The notes below the pieces were generated by a model. It saw nothing but the letters and a program-made list of their open reading frames with translations, did no database searches and was not told the DNA's origin. Both the position numbers and the translations under genes were made by a program. Shown one piece after another: positions 30,101 to 40,962 of a DNA stretch of 64,000 bases. Source of the stretch: Sipunculus nudus (Eukaryota; Annelida; Sipuncula; Golfingiida; Sipunculidae); the NCBI GenBank assembly GCA_026874595.1, contig CM049315.1, positions 76,519,901 to 76,583,900 on the forward strand, written 5' to 3'. The stretch's first letter is position 1; each line of letters begins with the position of its first letter.

Positions 30101-33100
30101 TCACTGGTCAATTTTGTTGATTTATATAGTAAATTAATATACATTTCTGTTAAATATCTGATTCAAAATTTTCATTTAAAACTTCATAAATTGTACCCTT
30201 ATAAATTACACAAGGAGTGGTAAGAATGAAGCCGATATGTTTTTCTTTTCAGTTTGGCAATACATGTTACTGCAATTCTGTGCTACAAGCTTTGTATTTC
30301 TGCCGACCATTCAGAGAAAAAGTTCTACAGTTTAAACAGCAGCAGAAAACTCAGAAGAAGGAAACGTTACTGTCATGTTTAGCGGACCTCTTCTACAGCA
30401 TCGCTACACAGAAGAAAAAAACGGGCACGATAGCCCCGAAAAAGTTCATCCAGAGGTTACGCAAAGAAAATGGTGAGAGGATGTCATTTTGTCTGTGATC
30501 TATATTAACATTTTATCATTTCATTACTCAGTGTAGGTGAACCCATCCCTGTAACCATCCCACAGTAACTGTTTATGGTTTGATTGTCTCCCCCCTCCCA
30601 TGCCATTTCAGCCCTCTGAAATAAGAGAGTCTACAGCCAGCATATTAACATCAGAGTGCCCTTACATCTTCCTATGAGGACCGCACTGTAACACTTGATG
30701 AGGATGAAAATAAAGTAGACATTTTTGACAACACATAATGGCCCAAAAAGTACAAAAGTATGTTGTTATTTGCCATAAACCAATCTTTAGCCTTTTAAGT
30801 ATACTTTCTACCAACACCTACTATGTGTGAGTTTAATTCTGGTTAACTCAGCACATTTGTAAATCCCTCTGCATGTTAGTTGAATTTTTTAACCCATGAA
30901 TACAAGCATGGCTTGCACAGCAGCACATGACAAGAGCTGACTTATACGCAATACAGGAAATGACCATAAAGACAGATTTACAGTTTGGTTTGTGCATTCA
31001 CTTGTATTCTTTTGCATTAATTTATCACTGGTAGCCTAATATGAAGGTTGTCGACATGTACCATGATATCAGTGCAACAGGATGGATGACTGTTGCAGTA
31101 CATTCCCATGTATGACTTGTTCATGGTTACTCCAATTTATAATCATGTGCTCACAGTTCCTAAGTTAGATTGACTTCAGTGGATACTACCTGATTTTCAT
31201 TGTTATGTCATATGACGGGAGTATTATGGTATACCCACCGTCCGTCTGTCCATTAACCTTGTCACCGTGATAATATACAAGGGCTTTGATGAATTTTCTC
31301 CAAACTCACCATAAATACTGACCAATAGAGTAATTCGCCCCAGTTTGATTATGGGAAAAACCCACGCATATTTAATAAAGTCACAGGTCACTTTGTAGGT
31401 CACAGGTGTCGCTGCGATAACTTATGCAGAATATGAAGGATTATGATAAAACTCATCAGAAATGTTAATCAATAAAATATTTAACCTAAGTTTGATTTCC
31501 AGCAAAATCCATGCATATTTAATGAGGTTAGAGGTTACCATGAATTGCCAGATTCTCTCAAAACATTTTTGACTTGTCCACTTTTGTGGATATATTATTT
31601 TTGTCAATCTCTTCATGAAACGTTGTGAATAATAAATGTGATTTTTCATTATGATGGATTCATCTTGAGGAAAATTTCATACAAAAAGCTCCAGTTTCTC
31701 ATTAACAAAAGTATGAATTACCTTGATATTTGCTGTGCATAATGTCTTGGATATGTTTATATGTTATACTTGACTTGCTATCCTTTTCAATTACAGAACT
31801 TTTTGATAACTACATGCAGCAAGATGCACATGAGTTCCTCAATTATCTTCTCAATACAGTGGCAGAGGTCTTACAAGGTATGTTAAATGCTTTACCAACT
31901 GGGCCAGTCTAACTCATTCTACTATCATGAATGTCAGTTATTATATAATTTTATTATGATTCTGAAATTGTCAGTACACATTGAGGAAACTATGAGTAGT
32001 CAGGTCCCCACTTGTGAAGTGATGCCCTTTAGCTACCATCTTGTTCATTCATTCATCAGTGATGCTCTCTCTTTCATGTGCAATATCTCAAACAGAATAC
32101 GTCTGATCTTTCCCAAATGTGAGGACTCAAGCCCTGTTGAATTATATACCTGCCAGAAATCCAATATGACCACCACAGCACAATCAGGGATTTTCTTCCA
32201 CACTCAGTACCTCAAAAAGAGTATGTTTGATATTATCCAAATGAATAATAAGTGTCCATGAGGGCTGTATCCCTGATAAATTACAAACATACCTTAGGTC
32301 TCATTTGGCCACCAGAGCACAATCAGTGATTTTCTTTTGCAGAAATTTGATAGATGATTTACACCCATGAAGGTTTGTGTTCTTTCAAATTTCAGTCTCC
32401 TTTTAAAATCCAGTATGACTGCCTGGCAGATGTTTAAAAATCCTTTATGTGCATTATCCCAGTATCCTTTGGGATATTACAGTCTAAAGATTGGCCTATT
32501 TCAGATTATTATCATGATAAATTTCAGAACAATCTGACATCAAGTATGGCCACAGGGTTGCCATTAAGAGGAACTGGGCCCTAATTGAGGACCTTTACAA
32601 TCCTAATCATTTTTAGTTTATTCTGGTGTCATCCCAGCAGAATATGAGCATTTGAATCACCAGGTTTATAGTTTTTTTTACCTTTAATTCAGATTGTATT
32701 ATTTTTGTACTTGCTGAAAAAAAGTTTTAAATCCCTTCACTGTTCATGTTGAGGAAATTTAAATTTAATGTAAAGAATGCTTTATTGGAAAATCAAATTT
32801 ACATCTGTATTATATTTTACTGTTACCTGTCTGTACATACTTTCAATTAGAATATGATATCTTTTCCTAAGCCACGAAAAACACAAATTTGTTATAATGT
32901 ATGTCTGGTTTATTTCTCTTGGACAAATACATTGAATATTAGACTTCTGCATGTGGGGCAGTGGTGTTGGACTCAAGTCCAACTTGAGGGTCCTGACTCG
33001 TACTTAATGATGTACTCAGTTGGGTGTAATGTATGATATGGTGGCATCAATAACAGATCTCATTTAAGTACAGTAGAGGGCCGTATTTCCGAATGCCGTT

Positions 33101-36100
33101 TTTCCCAAAATACGTTTTCCCAAAATTTAAAATGGGGAACCAGAAATTTATTTGTATTTCTGAAATATATTTCAAGCATGCAAACGCCTCAAATAAATTT
33201 TTGTAATTACGAGTCTGCAGTTTGGTGGTAAACCTGAGTGGTGACCTTTATTAATTAGTTCTGGGCTGATGTTGTCGCCAGGGCAAAGGTGTAATAACTA
33301 CAGCTAGTCGTGCAACGACAGGCTCTATATACCCCTAGTAAGGGGCTGAGGAGTTTATCCAAGAGCGCTTGCTCAAGCAAGCGTAGTTCGTTGGCTTGGG
33401 CTGGGATGTCAGGCCAAACAAATTAGCAGTTTACTCGCAAGAGTATTGGTGAGGATTCATTTGCACATTGCTTTTGCTCAAGTAGGTTAAGATGCAAGGC
33501 CTTAAATACGCGGGCCTGGCCATACAATTCATTCCGAGAGTGTGTCACTTACTTCAACTCTCCGTTATTCAGCTTATTCATCATTTTAGTTTGATTGTCA
33601 AGAAAAACACCAATTGAACACGATTGTCTTGCTGTCACTTGCCAGAGATATGTAGTCAAAGAAAAGAAAACTGACTGGGTTTTGCGTGTGCCACACTTGC
33701 GCTGCCTGCAGGCTGATAAAGAAACTTACCGAGCAACAATAATAGCCATGTCATTTGACCTTTCCCTCCTGTGTTGGCAAAAATGGCACACAAGTATCCT
33801 AAAAACAGCTTTAAATGGGTTTTACCTGTTAAAATCTGCAAATAATCAGATATTTTTAGTTCCGGTCATAAATTTGTGGGTCAAAAAGAAACACAGTGAA
33901 CACACAGTAATAATAGCGTAAATCATTAACTAGCAAACAAAATTGGCCCTAGACCCCAGACTGAATTTCCGAAAATTTGTTTTTCCAAAAGAAAAGCTTG
34001 TCCCCCGATGCTTTTGGTAAAACGGCGCTCTACTGTATCTCCAGCTTATTTATACAGTTCAGTTACTGGCAGGAGGAGCACATCCAAAGCATCAGTCCAG
34101 CACAAATGGAAAGAATATTAAAACTACCAATGCTATTGTGTCTTATTATGTCTATGAAAAGTGACAAAATTATCAATGCAAGGCATTCCTGTTACTTGTA
34201 TATTCCACTTATTGATTTTTCATAAAAATTATTTTATATATAAACTGGATTGGTGTCTAAATAACCTTAACATCTTTCTTTCAGAAAAGGCCAAAGGCTC
34301 AAATACCTCGGGAGGAAAACCCAATCCAACATGGGTTCATGAAATATTTCAGGGTACACTCACAAATGAAACACGCTGCTTAAATTGTGAAACGGTAGGT
34401 GTGCATGGGGATTTTTATTATGAAAAATATCAGAAGTAGAGGTTATAATGTAGAAATTTTCTTCAGTCCGTGTTGACAGCAAAAAATGATTAATAGTAGA
34501 AAAATTGTGCTATTTGACACATTAACTTTACACCCATTCATGAAACGATTAATCAGTTAAGCTCAGTTATTATAACTGTACTGTATTAATAACAGTACTG
34601 GCCAGCCCAAAGGGTGTTCTTATTCCCGGAAAGGGGGGTAATAATTTGTGTTTGTATGTCTGTCTGTCTGTCTGTCCTTCTGTCTGTCTGTCAGTCAGGA
34701 ATTTGTTTCCGTGCGATAACTTTTCTAAATATTTTCCAATTTCATTCAAATTTTGGTCAGTGATTGCTCTCATGCATACCTTGGTTAAGATAGGTTTTGG
34801 AGTGTTTGTCTGAAAATTTATTTTCACCAGCTCTTGGACAAAAAAAAGGCCCATTTGTTCCCAATTCACAACAAAAATGATGACATGTGAAGACATCTTC
34901 AGGGGACAATGAAAATTAAAACACAGGCACTATGACATGGGGAGACATCTTCAGGGGAAAATAAAATCTAAAATATATTGAGAAGGCAAGTATGAAGATC
35001 CAAGGAAGCTAAATTAACAAGAGGCCAAAGCGGGGGCCTAAAATTCAACAAATTTGCTTGTTACAGAGGTTCCACCATTTTTTGTGTGCTCTGTGTAGTT
35101 TTGTTTGAATGTTAATAAAACTTCAAAGAGTAAGTAATGGATATATGTTAAGGGAATCATCTCTAAAATAAAATTTTTTGTAACAACATGTATAGTAATA
35201 ATATTACAGTTATATCTGGTCATACTCACCCCTCCTCTGCATAAAAAAAATTATTTTCAGTAGAAACTTTCTGGTTTTGATCTCCAGACACCCTGACATT
35301 TCATTAAAAAATAAATTAATAAAATTTTGATTGATATTGTTCTGATGTGTTTTTACATATCTAGCAAATTGATTGGTTACTATCATGTTGTCCCCTTCAC
35401 TACATTCCTGCTTTGGTTCTCTAAAAAAAGTGTCTGAGAACCCTACCTTTAATATGTTGCTAAGGCATCAATGATATAAATATTGATGTTTTGACAGGTG
35501 AGCAGTAAGGATGAGGATTTCTTAGATCTGTCCATTGATGTAGAACAAAACACCTCCATCACTCACTGCTTAAAAAGCTATAGCAAGACAGAGACGCTGT
35601 GCAGTGAATATAAATACTACTGTGAGGTCTGCTGCAGCAAGCAAGAAGCTCAGAAAAGGTTGGTAGCACTCACAGCACTGGTTCTGAGACTGTTTGTAAT
35701 GCATTACCATTCAAGTTAATTTATATACTGTGGTTGGTTGCATATTAGTAGGGTAAAGGTTGATGAGGTCTCTTTCTTCAGTGATTCGATCTCACCATAG
35801 TTAAAGAAATAAAAAGTAAACTGTTATTATATGAATTAATTATATGAAATAATATAGCAGCAGAATCTTAATAATTGGACAGGAAATCAAGGGAACATTG
35901 ATTGAGTTAAAACTTAATTATTGTTCATAAATGCAGCTGATTGAAAGATCAGCATCATTAAATTTCTTAAAAGCAGTTTTTGAATATACAACATTGTTAT
36001 TTGTTTCACATATCAATTTTTACCCTTTGACTTGCATTGCATGATTTTACTTCTTAATTGTATCCGCCAAAACAGAGTTTTGCGGTACTATGTTTTCAGC

Positions 36101-39100
36101 TGGACGCCGCCGCCGCCGCGTAGGTGTCCGGAGAACTCCTCCGTAACCGCTGGGCGGAATTTTCCGAAACCCGGGATTATGTTCGGGTCACATGTGAACT
36201 GCTGCGCCCCGATTTTGTTTTGACCTCTGACCTTTCCTTTGCGCTCTGCGTCCGTTTGTGCGTCTGTTTCCACACATAAACCCACATATCTCGGGAACCG
36301 TTTGACCGATCAGGAAAATTTTTTTGCACAAATGTAGCCCTTGGAGAGCTTTATAACATACACCAAAAATGGTGGCGCCACCTGCAACCATGTTTGCACA
36401 GTGTCCATCTGTTCGTCTGCCTTGGGTTAAAATCACTCATATCTCTGCAGTGACTTGACTAATTCACCTGAAATTGGGCATGCGTAAACATCCTGGATAG
36501 CTTTTCTGATTTTCTGACAGGTGGCGCCACCTACATTCACGTTTACGCTGCAGACATCCAAGCTCATATCTCGGGAACCGTTTGACCGATCAGGAAAATT
36601 CTTTTGCACAAATGTAGCCCTTGGAGAGCTTTATAACATACACCAAAAATGGTGGCGCCACCTGCAACCATGTTTGCACAGTGTCCATCTGTTCGTCTGC
36701 CTTGGGTTAAAATCACTCATACCTCTGCAGTGACTTGACTAATTCACCTGAAATTGGGCATGCGTATACATCCTGGATAGCTTTTCTGATTTTATGACAG
36801 GTGGCGCCACCTACATTCACGTTTACGCTGCAGACATCCAAGCTCATATCTCGGGAACCGTTTGATTGATCAGGAAAATTCTTTTGCACAAATGTAGCCC
36901 TTGGAGAGCTTTATAACATACACCAAAAATGGTGGCGCTACCTGCAACCATGTTTGCACAGTGTCCATCTGTTTGTCTGCCTTGGGTAAAAATCACTCAT
37001 ATCTCTGCAGTGACTTGACTAATTCACCTGAAATTTGGCATGCGTATACATCCTGGATAGCTTTTCTGATTTTATGACAGGTGGCGCCACCTACATTCAC
37101 GTTTACGCTGCAGGCATCCAAGCTCATATCTCAGGAACCGTTTGACCGATCAGGAAAATTTTTTTGCACAAATGTAGCCCTTGGAGAGCTTTATAACATA
37201 CACCGAAAATGGTGGCACCACCTGCAACCATGTTTGCACAGTGTCCATCTGTTCATCTGCCTTGGGTTAAAATCACTCATATCTCTGCAGTGGTTTGACT
37301 AATTCACCTGAAATTCGGCATGCTTATACATCCTGGATAGCTTTTCTGATTTTATGACAGGTGGCGCCACCTACAATCAAGTTTATGCTGCAGACATCCA
37401 AGCTCATATCTAGGGAACCGTTTGACCGATTGGGCCAAAATTTTGCATGTGTATAAATACCACATAGCTCTTAATCATACGCAAAACTGGTGGCGCCACC
37501 TGCAGCCATGTTTGCACAGCTCCCATCTGTTTGTCTGCCATGGGATAAAATCACTCATATCTCGGCAGTGGTTTGACATATCTGCCTAAAATTTTGCAAG
37601 TTTATACATCCCCGACAGCTCTCTTGATTTTATGACAGGTGGCGCCACCTGCATTCTAGTTTATGCAGCAGATATCCAAGCTCATATCTTGGGAACCGTT
37701 TGACCGATTGGGCCAAAGTTTTGCATGTGTATAGAGCTTTCTGGATTTTTTGGTAGGTAGCCGCCCTACATACACAATTTGGCTGCAGACATCCATGCTA
37801 ATATGCAACACTTCACCCGTTCCACTCTGATTTAGGCGGATACAAGTAGTCGCTTGTCGACTACCCGTATTCTAGTTATTCATATAGGTTTTATTTTCTC
37901 CATACCAGTAATTCCCTTTTCATGAATTTTGCAAATTGGAAACTGGAATGTAAAGACAACCACAGTATGTAGATCAGAATACAGTTAAGTTTTTAAAAAA
38001 ACAAATCATGAAATAGGCTGGCTAATAAAAGGAATAGAACACTCGAACACTCAAACTGTCCATTGTTTTGTTTTTATACGCCCATATATTATGGTAAACC
38101 AACCGTCTGTTAACTTTTAGTGTCACCGCAATAACGAGGCTAAGATGGATTTACAGGAAACTCACCATAACCACCAACAAATAGATTATCTCACCTAAGT
38201 TCGATTATGGGCAAAATCTGCTCATATTCAATAAGTCAGGGGTCACGAGGCTACTTTGTGGTGTCGCCACAATATCTTGGATAAAACTCAACAGAAATGT
38301 TAATCAATAAAAAAATTAAAATATCTCGCCTAAGTTATATTTCCAGCAAAATCCAAGGCATATTAAATGAGGCCAGAGGTTACCGCACTTCAGAGGCACT
38401 GTGGTGACTTACTTAAAATCCTGTGTATTTTCATAAAACTCATTACACATATTATCCAATAAAGTTCCTCACCTCAATTAAATTCTCTGCAAAATTCATG
38501 CATGTTTAATGAGGTGAGAGGTCACCTCATGCATCACCCAGACTTACCAAAAATCTGATGAATTTTCATGTAACTCATGATGACTATTAACTAATACAGG
38601 TTCTCACCTGAATTATATATTTAATGAGGTCAGAGGTCACAGAATATGAAATGGGCGTATTATGCACCATTTGCAGTTCTCTTGTTTCTGGTATACCAGT
38701 TTATGTGCATCAGTGCTGCCATCTGTTAGCAAATTTAAGAATTATTTCCTAATCATTAAAAAAAGTAACAATTATCTGTTGTACAGGACAATTAACACCA
38801 CCTATGATACTTCATTATTACACATCTTGTTCCACAGATTTGATGGATTATAAATGTGGTAAATCTGTGGATGATCAGATATTGCCAATATTTATATTGT
38901 TCATCTTGCATGTGAATATGTTCAGATATTGCTAATATTAGGGCTATGTGTCTTTTCTTTTATGTAATATGAATTGTTGATTAATAGAATATTGCTGTGC
39001 TTTCTCAGAATGCGTGTGAAGAAGTTACCTCACATACTGGCCTTACATTTGAAGAGGTTTAAGTACGTGGACCAGCTCAATAGACATACCAAGCTATCTT

Positions 39101-40222
39101 ACCGTGTTGTGTTTCCTCTGGAACTTAGGTTATTCAATACGGTAAGTATCAGCGATTTATATTTTCTTTCTAATGTTTTGTTACATTTTTGAATTTCACC
39201 AGAGTTATGTATAAATCAATATCATAGGGTGCCTTCTGAGGGTGTATTTTAGAGAAGATCTTTCAGTGAATCACAATCTGAGAGACAATTATGTTTAAAA
39301 ATGACAGTAAAATCTCCTGATGATTTTCTTTGATATTCAAAAAGATAGGAAACTTGAATTCCAGAGCACCTTATGTAGCAAATCATTAATAAAGTTTCAT
39401 ATACAGATATCATTAATATGATTTTCAGGTGTGATGTTTATACCCCTTATGTTACTGGATCTGGTGTACAAGGATGATGTTCTCACCTGTGTTTGTGTCT
39501 GTCAGTTTGTTGGTTTATATTACATATATTACATGTAATTTTCTTTTTCAGTCTGACGATGCCTGTAATCCTGACCGCATGTACGACTTGGTGTCCATTG
39601 TGATACACTGTGGCACAGGACCAAATAGAGGCCACTACATCAGCATAGTTAAAAGTCATGGATTCTGGCTACTTTTTGATGATGACATTGTAGAAGTAAG
39701 TATTTAATACACTGAAATTTGATTTCATTCAAAAAGATTATATCTCAGATCTGCTGCCTTGCACTTATCAAATTAAATCATAATTTTGCATTGCTGAGAT
39801 AGAAACAAAATTGTTTGTGGGTGCTCTGACCTTGACCTTTGCGTAAAATGTCAGGTATTAGTGGTCTTAGGGCATCATTTGCTTTTTAGCATGAGCACTA
39901 TGATAGTTTTCTTTAAATTTGGTTCAAATTTGGATTGAAGCAGCGACCTTTGACACCCTCAACTGTTTAAAAGTCTTGTTCTGAAGTGGAGTCTTAACTT
40001 TATTTTATATGTCACATCTAGTCAGAGGCTACAGATTGAGTTTTACACACACATTGTTTAAATTAGAACCTCTGCAGAGTTTAATATTAATCAGTAATGT
40101 ATTTTATTCTTCAGAAAATTGAAGCTTCTGCAATTGAAGATTTTTATGGGCTGACGTCAGATGTTCAGAAGAACTCAAACTCAGAGTCTGTATATATTTT
40201 GTTTTATCAGTCTAGAGAATGA
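24197..40222 (+). CDS. USP46: Ubiquitin carboxyl-terminal hydrolase 12/46 family
   Basis: A cysteine protease (peptidase C19) that removes ubiquitin; family members are activated by the WD-repeat partners WDR48 and WDR20. Exons are 24197-24199 (probable), 28386-28466, 30253-30472, 31797-31877, 34285-34394, 35498-35658, 39009-39141, 39552-39695 and 40115-40222. All internal junctions are GT-AG with consistent phase, giving 346 residues (human USP46: 366). Catalytic Cys33 lies in [11 protein letters not shown], His291 in NRGHY and the Asp in FDDDIVE (306-308). Zinc-binding pairs are CLNC (160/163) and CEVC (207/210). The [12 protein letters not shown] block is intact. USP12 and USP46 are vertebrate duplicates, so this is the single invertebrate ancestor type. 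Introns are rich in transposons. No breaks in the frame. Confidence 0.95.
24200..26700 (+). other. USP46 intron 1, unique part
   Basis: A+T-rich sequence with no recognisable exon, RNA gene or transposon boundary. Confidence 0.45.
26747..27084 (-). pseudogene. Coding-like remnant in two overlapping frames, unknown family
   Basis: Two minus-strand frames overlap (27084-26902 and 26935-26747). The first has a charged segment with [14 protein letters not shown]; the second has [12 protein letters not shown] and [12 protein letters not shown]. Their end-to-end arrangement suggests one old reading frame broken by a frameshift, perhaps from a transposon. I do not recognise the family. It lies within USP46 intron 1, antisense. 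Confidence 0.25.
27190..27565. repeat. Two-copy diverged tandem repeat, ~230-bp spacing
   Basis: The segment about 27190-27340 recurs at about 27425-27555 (shared 'ggtggtggaggtattctg', 'ctcgtcag', 'ctggagtgccaagc', 'ctcatccaggagta'-like phrases). The minus-strand frame 27176-27670 owes its length and internal repetition to this duplication. Confidence 0.6.
27575..28294 (+). mobile_element. Helitron-like element, family H1, copy 1 (5'-truncated)
   Basis: Begins inside the family sequence at 'cgcatcctgcatccatttg' and runs through diverged units with GGTGGCACCACC-type palindromes. It ends with a degraded hairpin and CCGTATTCTAG at 28284-28294, followed by TT. It lies about 90 bp upstream of USP46 exon 2. 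Most palindromes are mutated, so this is an old copy. Confidence 0.7.
28386..28466 (+). CDS. USP46: USP46 exon 2
   Basis: Follows TTTCAG; codes [16 protein letters not shown] to FFGLVN (27 residues) and ends before GTGAGT. Phase 0 at both ends. The [14 protein letters not shown] stretch is close to insect and vertebrate USP12/46. Confidence 0.95.
28766..29776 (-). repeat. Interspersed repeat family R1, inverted copy in USP46 intron 2
   Basis: Starts with 'agctcagctgac' and 'aagtcatgcttagctg' and ends near 29745-29776 with 'ctagtcagctgag' and 'gtgtcactcg', the inverse of the R1 opening at 13148. The interior has the 'aagactggtggcaccacct' and 'gagactctcc' phrases seen inverted in the 13148-14644 copy. 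Confidence 0.55.
30253..30472 (+). CDS. USP46: USP46 exon 3 (catalytic Cys box)
   Basis: Follows CTTTTCAG; starts [20 protein letters not shown] and ends RLRKEN plus one base before GTGAGA (phase 1). Contains the nucleophile Cys33 and [16 protein letters not shown], a well-conserved helix region. Confidence 0.97.
31203..31655 (+). repeat. Interspersed repeat family R2, copy 2, in USP46 intron 3
   Basis: Begins 'tatgtcatatgacggga' and 'attatggtataccca', with 'ccgtccgtctgtcc', 'ggctttgatgaattttc' and 'aggtcacaggtgtcgctgcg'. These match the copies at 2089-4152 and 38083-38686. The 3' end is degraded. Confidence 0.6.
31797..31877 (+). CDS. USP46: USP46 exon 4 (QQDAHEF box)
   Basis: Follows ATTACAG; completes a Glu codon, then [20 protein letters not shown] to EVLQ plus one base before GTATGT. 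Phase 1 on both sides. QQDAHEF is a core USP motif that positions the catalytic cleft. Confidence 0.97.
33071..34035. mobile_element. Tc1/mariner-pogo-type non-autonomous element, TA target site
   Basis: The left end CAGTAGAGGGCCGTATTTCC and the right end GGTAAAACGGCGCTCTACTG are inverted copies with few mismatches, flanked by TA on each side (33069-33070, 34036-34037). CAGT ends with a TA duplication fit pogo/Tigger-like elements. It lies in USP46 intron 4. The interior has no transposase frame; an open frame at 33595-33921 has no DDE-type pattern I can see. Confidence 0.6.
34285..34394 (+). CDS. USP46: USP46 exon 5 (first zinc-finger Cys pair)
   Basis: Follows CTTTCAG; completes Glu, then [14 protein letters not shown], a short variable linker, then [22 protein letters not shown] and the donor GTAGGT (phase 0). 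The linker is shorter than in human USP46, which explains most of the length difference. Confidence 0.96.
34570..34895. repeat. Interspersed repeat with (TCTG)n tract
   Basis: Starts near 'taataacagtactggccagc' and includes 'ttcttattcccggaaagggg', a (TCTG)n run at about 34650-34692 and a degenerate tail. It is typical of interspersed repeats carrying simple-sequence cores. No other full copy is seen in the window, so the element status is uncertain. Confidence 0.35.
35498..35658 (+). CDS. USP46: USP46 exon 6 (second zinc-finger Cys pair)
   Basis: Follows TTGACAG; codes [20 protein letters not shown] through [16 protein letters not shown] and two bases of an Arg codon before GTTGGT. Cys207 and Cys210 complete the zinc site. 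Phase 0 in, phase 2 out. Confidence 0.97.
36061..37875 (+). mobile_element. Helitron-like element, family H1, copy 2, with palindrome-bearing tandem units
   Basis: The 5' end TATCCGCC (36061) is the exact inverse of GGCGGATA (37837-37844), just before the 3' hairpin GTAGTCG-CTTGT-CGACTAC. Seven bases later comes CTAG (37872-37875), followed by TT. The body holds about four units of ~290 bp, each with two GGTGGCGCCACC palindromes separated by about 150 bp, plus a tail of more diverged units. This is the architecture of non-autonomous Helitron/Helentron elements with central tandem repeats. It occupies part of USP46 intron 6. Open frames inside (e.g. at 36521 and 37081) are repeat artefacts. 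Confidence 0.75.
38083..38686 (+). repeat. Interspersed repeat family R2, copy 3, in USP46 intron 6
   Basis: The most complete copy: 'ttatacgcccatatattatg' at the start and 'gggcgtattatgcaccattt' then 'gcagttctcttgtttc' at the end. ATACGCCC and GGGCGTAT are inverted ends. The middle has repeated 'gaggtcagaggtcac'-type phrases at about 90-150-bp intervals. Confidence 0.65.
39009..39141 (+). CDS. USP46: USP46 exon 7
   Basis: Follows TTCTCAG; completes the Arg codon, then [20 protein letters not shown] to LELRLFNT and the donor [18 protein letters not shown] is the conserved USP strand-helix segment. Phase 0 out. Confidence 0.97.
39552..39695 (+). CDS. USP46: USP46 exon 8 (catalytic His and Asp)
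   Basis: Follows TTTTTCAG; codes [20 protein letters not shown], then [20 protein letters not shown] and DDDIVE before GTAAGT. Holds His291 and the Asp run. Phase 0 at both ends. Confidence 0.97.
40115..40222 (+). CDS. USP46: USP46 exon 9 (C-terminus and stop)
   Basis: Follows TTCTTCAG; codes [20 protein letters not shown] to [11 protein letters not shown] and TGA. The ending YILFYQSRE is the same as in vertebrate USP46. Confidence 0.96.
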   Translation, partial: KIEASAIEDFYGLTSDVQKNSNSESVYILFYQSRE

Positions 40223-40394
40223 TTACATGCTGATGGTTATGTAGGTGTCTTTTTATGTCCCAAGTAATAATAACAAAAATTATTCTTTGTTGCTGAATAA
40301 TCAACACGTTACAACTACCCAGAGGTGTCTGGTTCACAGGCCACAGTTGTTATATTGGTTTGATTGTTGGTTTTTATATTTCCCACCAGGGGTC

Positions 40395-40962
40395 TCCCCC
40401 ATCAGGTTTACAGAAATAAGCTCCGCCTTCTTTGAATAGCAGCCTTGGTAATCTTGTCAGTCAGTGGGAGAGTAAACTAAAAGAGAGGTTTCTGTTAATG
40501 TGCCATGAACTTGACTTGTGAATTCTGTTAAAAATCCAAAATCAACTTGTGTAAGTTTACTAATTTTTAAATTGAATATTCATTTCTTTCTAATAAAAAA
40601 CAGTTTTAAATTGTTATTATTAGACAGTTAATGGTGAAAGTTTACAAAAGAAAGGAAATTCCAGCAGAGTACTTCAACTTCCCCCATCAGGTTTACAGAA
40701 ATAAGCTCCGCCTTCTTTGAATAGCAGCCTTGGTAATCTTGTCAGTCAGTGGGAGAGTAAACTAAAAGAGAGGTTTCTGTTAATGTGCCATGAACTTGAC
40801 TAGTGAATTCTGTTAAAAATCCAAAATCAACTTGTGTAAGTTTACTAATTTTTAAATTGAATATTCATTTCTTTCTAATAAAAAACAGTTTTAAATTGTT
40901 ATTATTAGACAGTTAATGGTGAAAGTTTACAAAAGAAAGGAAATTCCAGCAGAGTACTTCAA
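40395..40962 (+). repeat. 285-bp tandem duplication in the USP46 3' UTR, with two poly(A) signals
   Basis: Starting at 'cccccatcaggtttacag' (40396 and 40681), 40395-40679 is repeated almost base for base at 40680-40962. The one difference I found is 'gacttgtgaa' against 'gactagtgaa'. Each copy contains AATAAA (40592-40597 and 40877-40882). The stop codon is 173 bases upstream, so either signal could end the USP46 mRNA. A recent duplication or an assembly artefact from two alleles would look the same. Confidence 0.85.

Noticed and set aside
36521-37302. Repeated open frames starting [11 protein letters not shown] (also at 62852-63599 on the minus strand)
   Set aside because: They are translations of the Helitron-like H1 tandem units and recur only because the units do.
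36061-37875. CRISPR-like regular spacing of palindromes
   Set aside because: The repeats are whole ~290-bp tandem units with nearly identical spacers in a eukaryotic transposon, not unique spacers.
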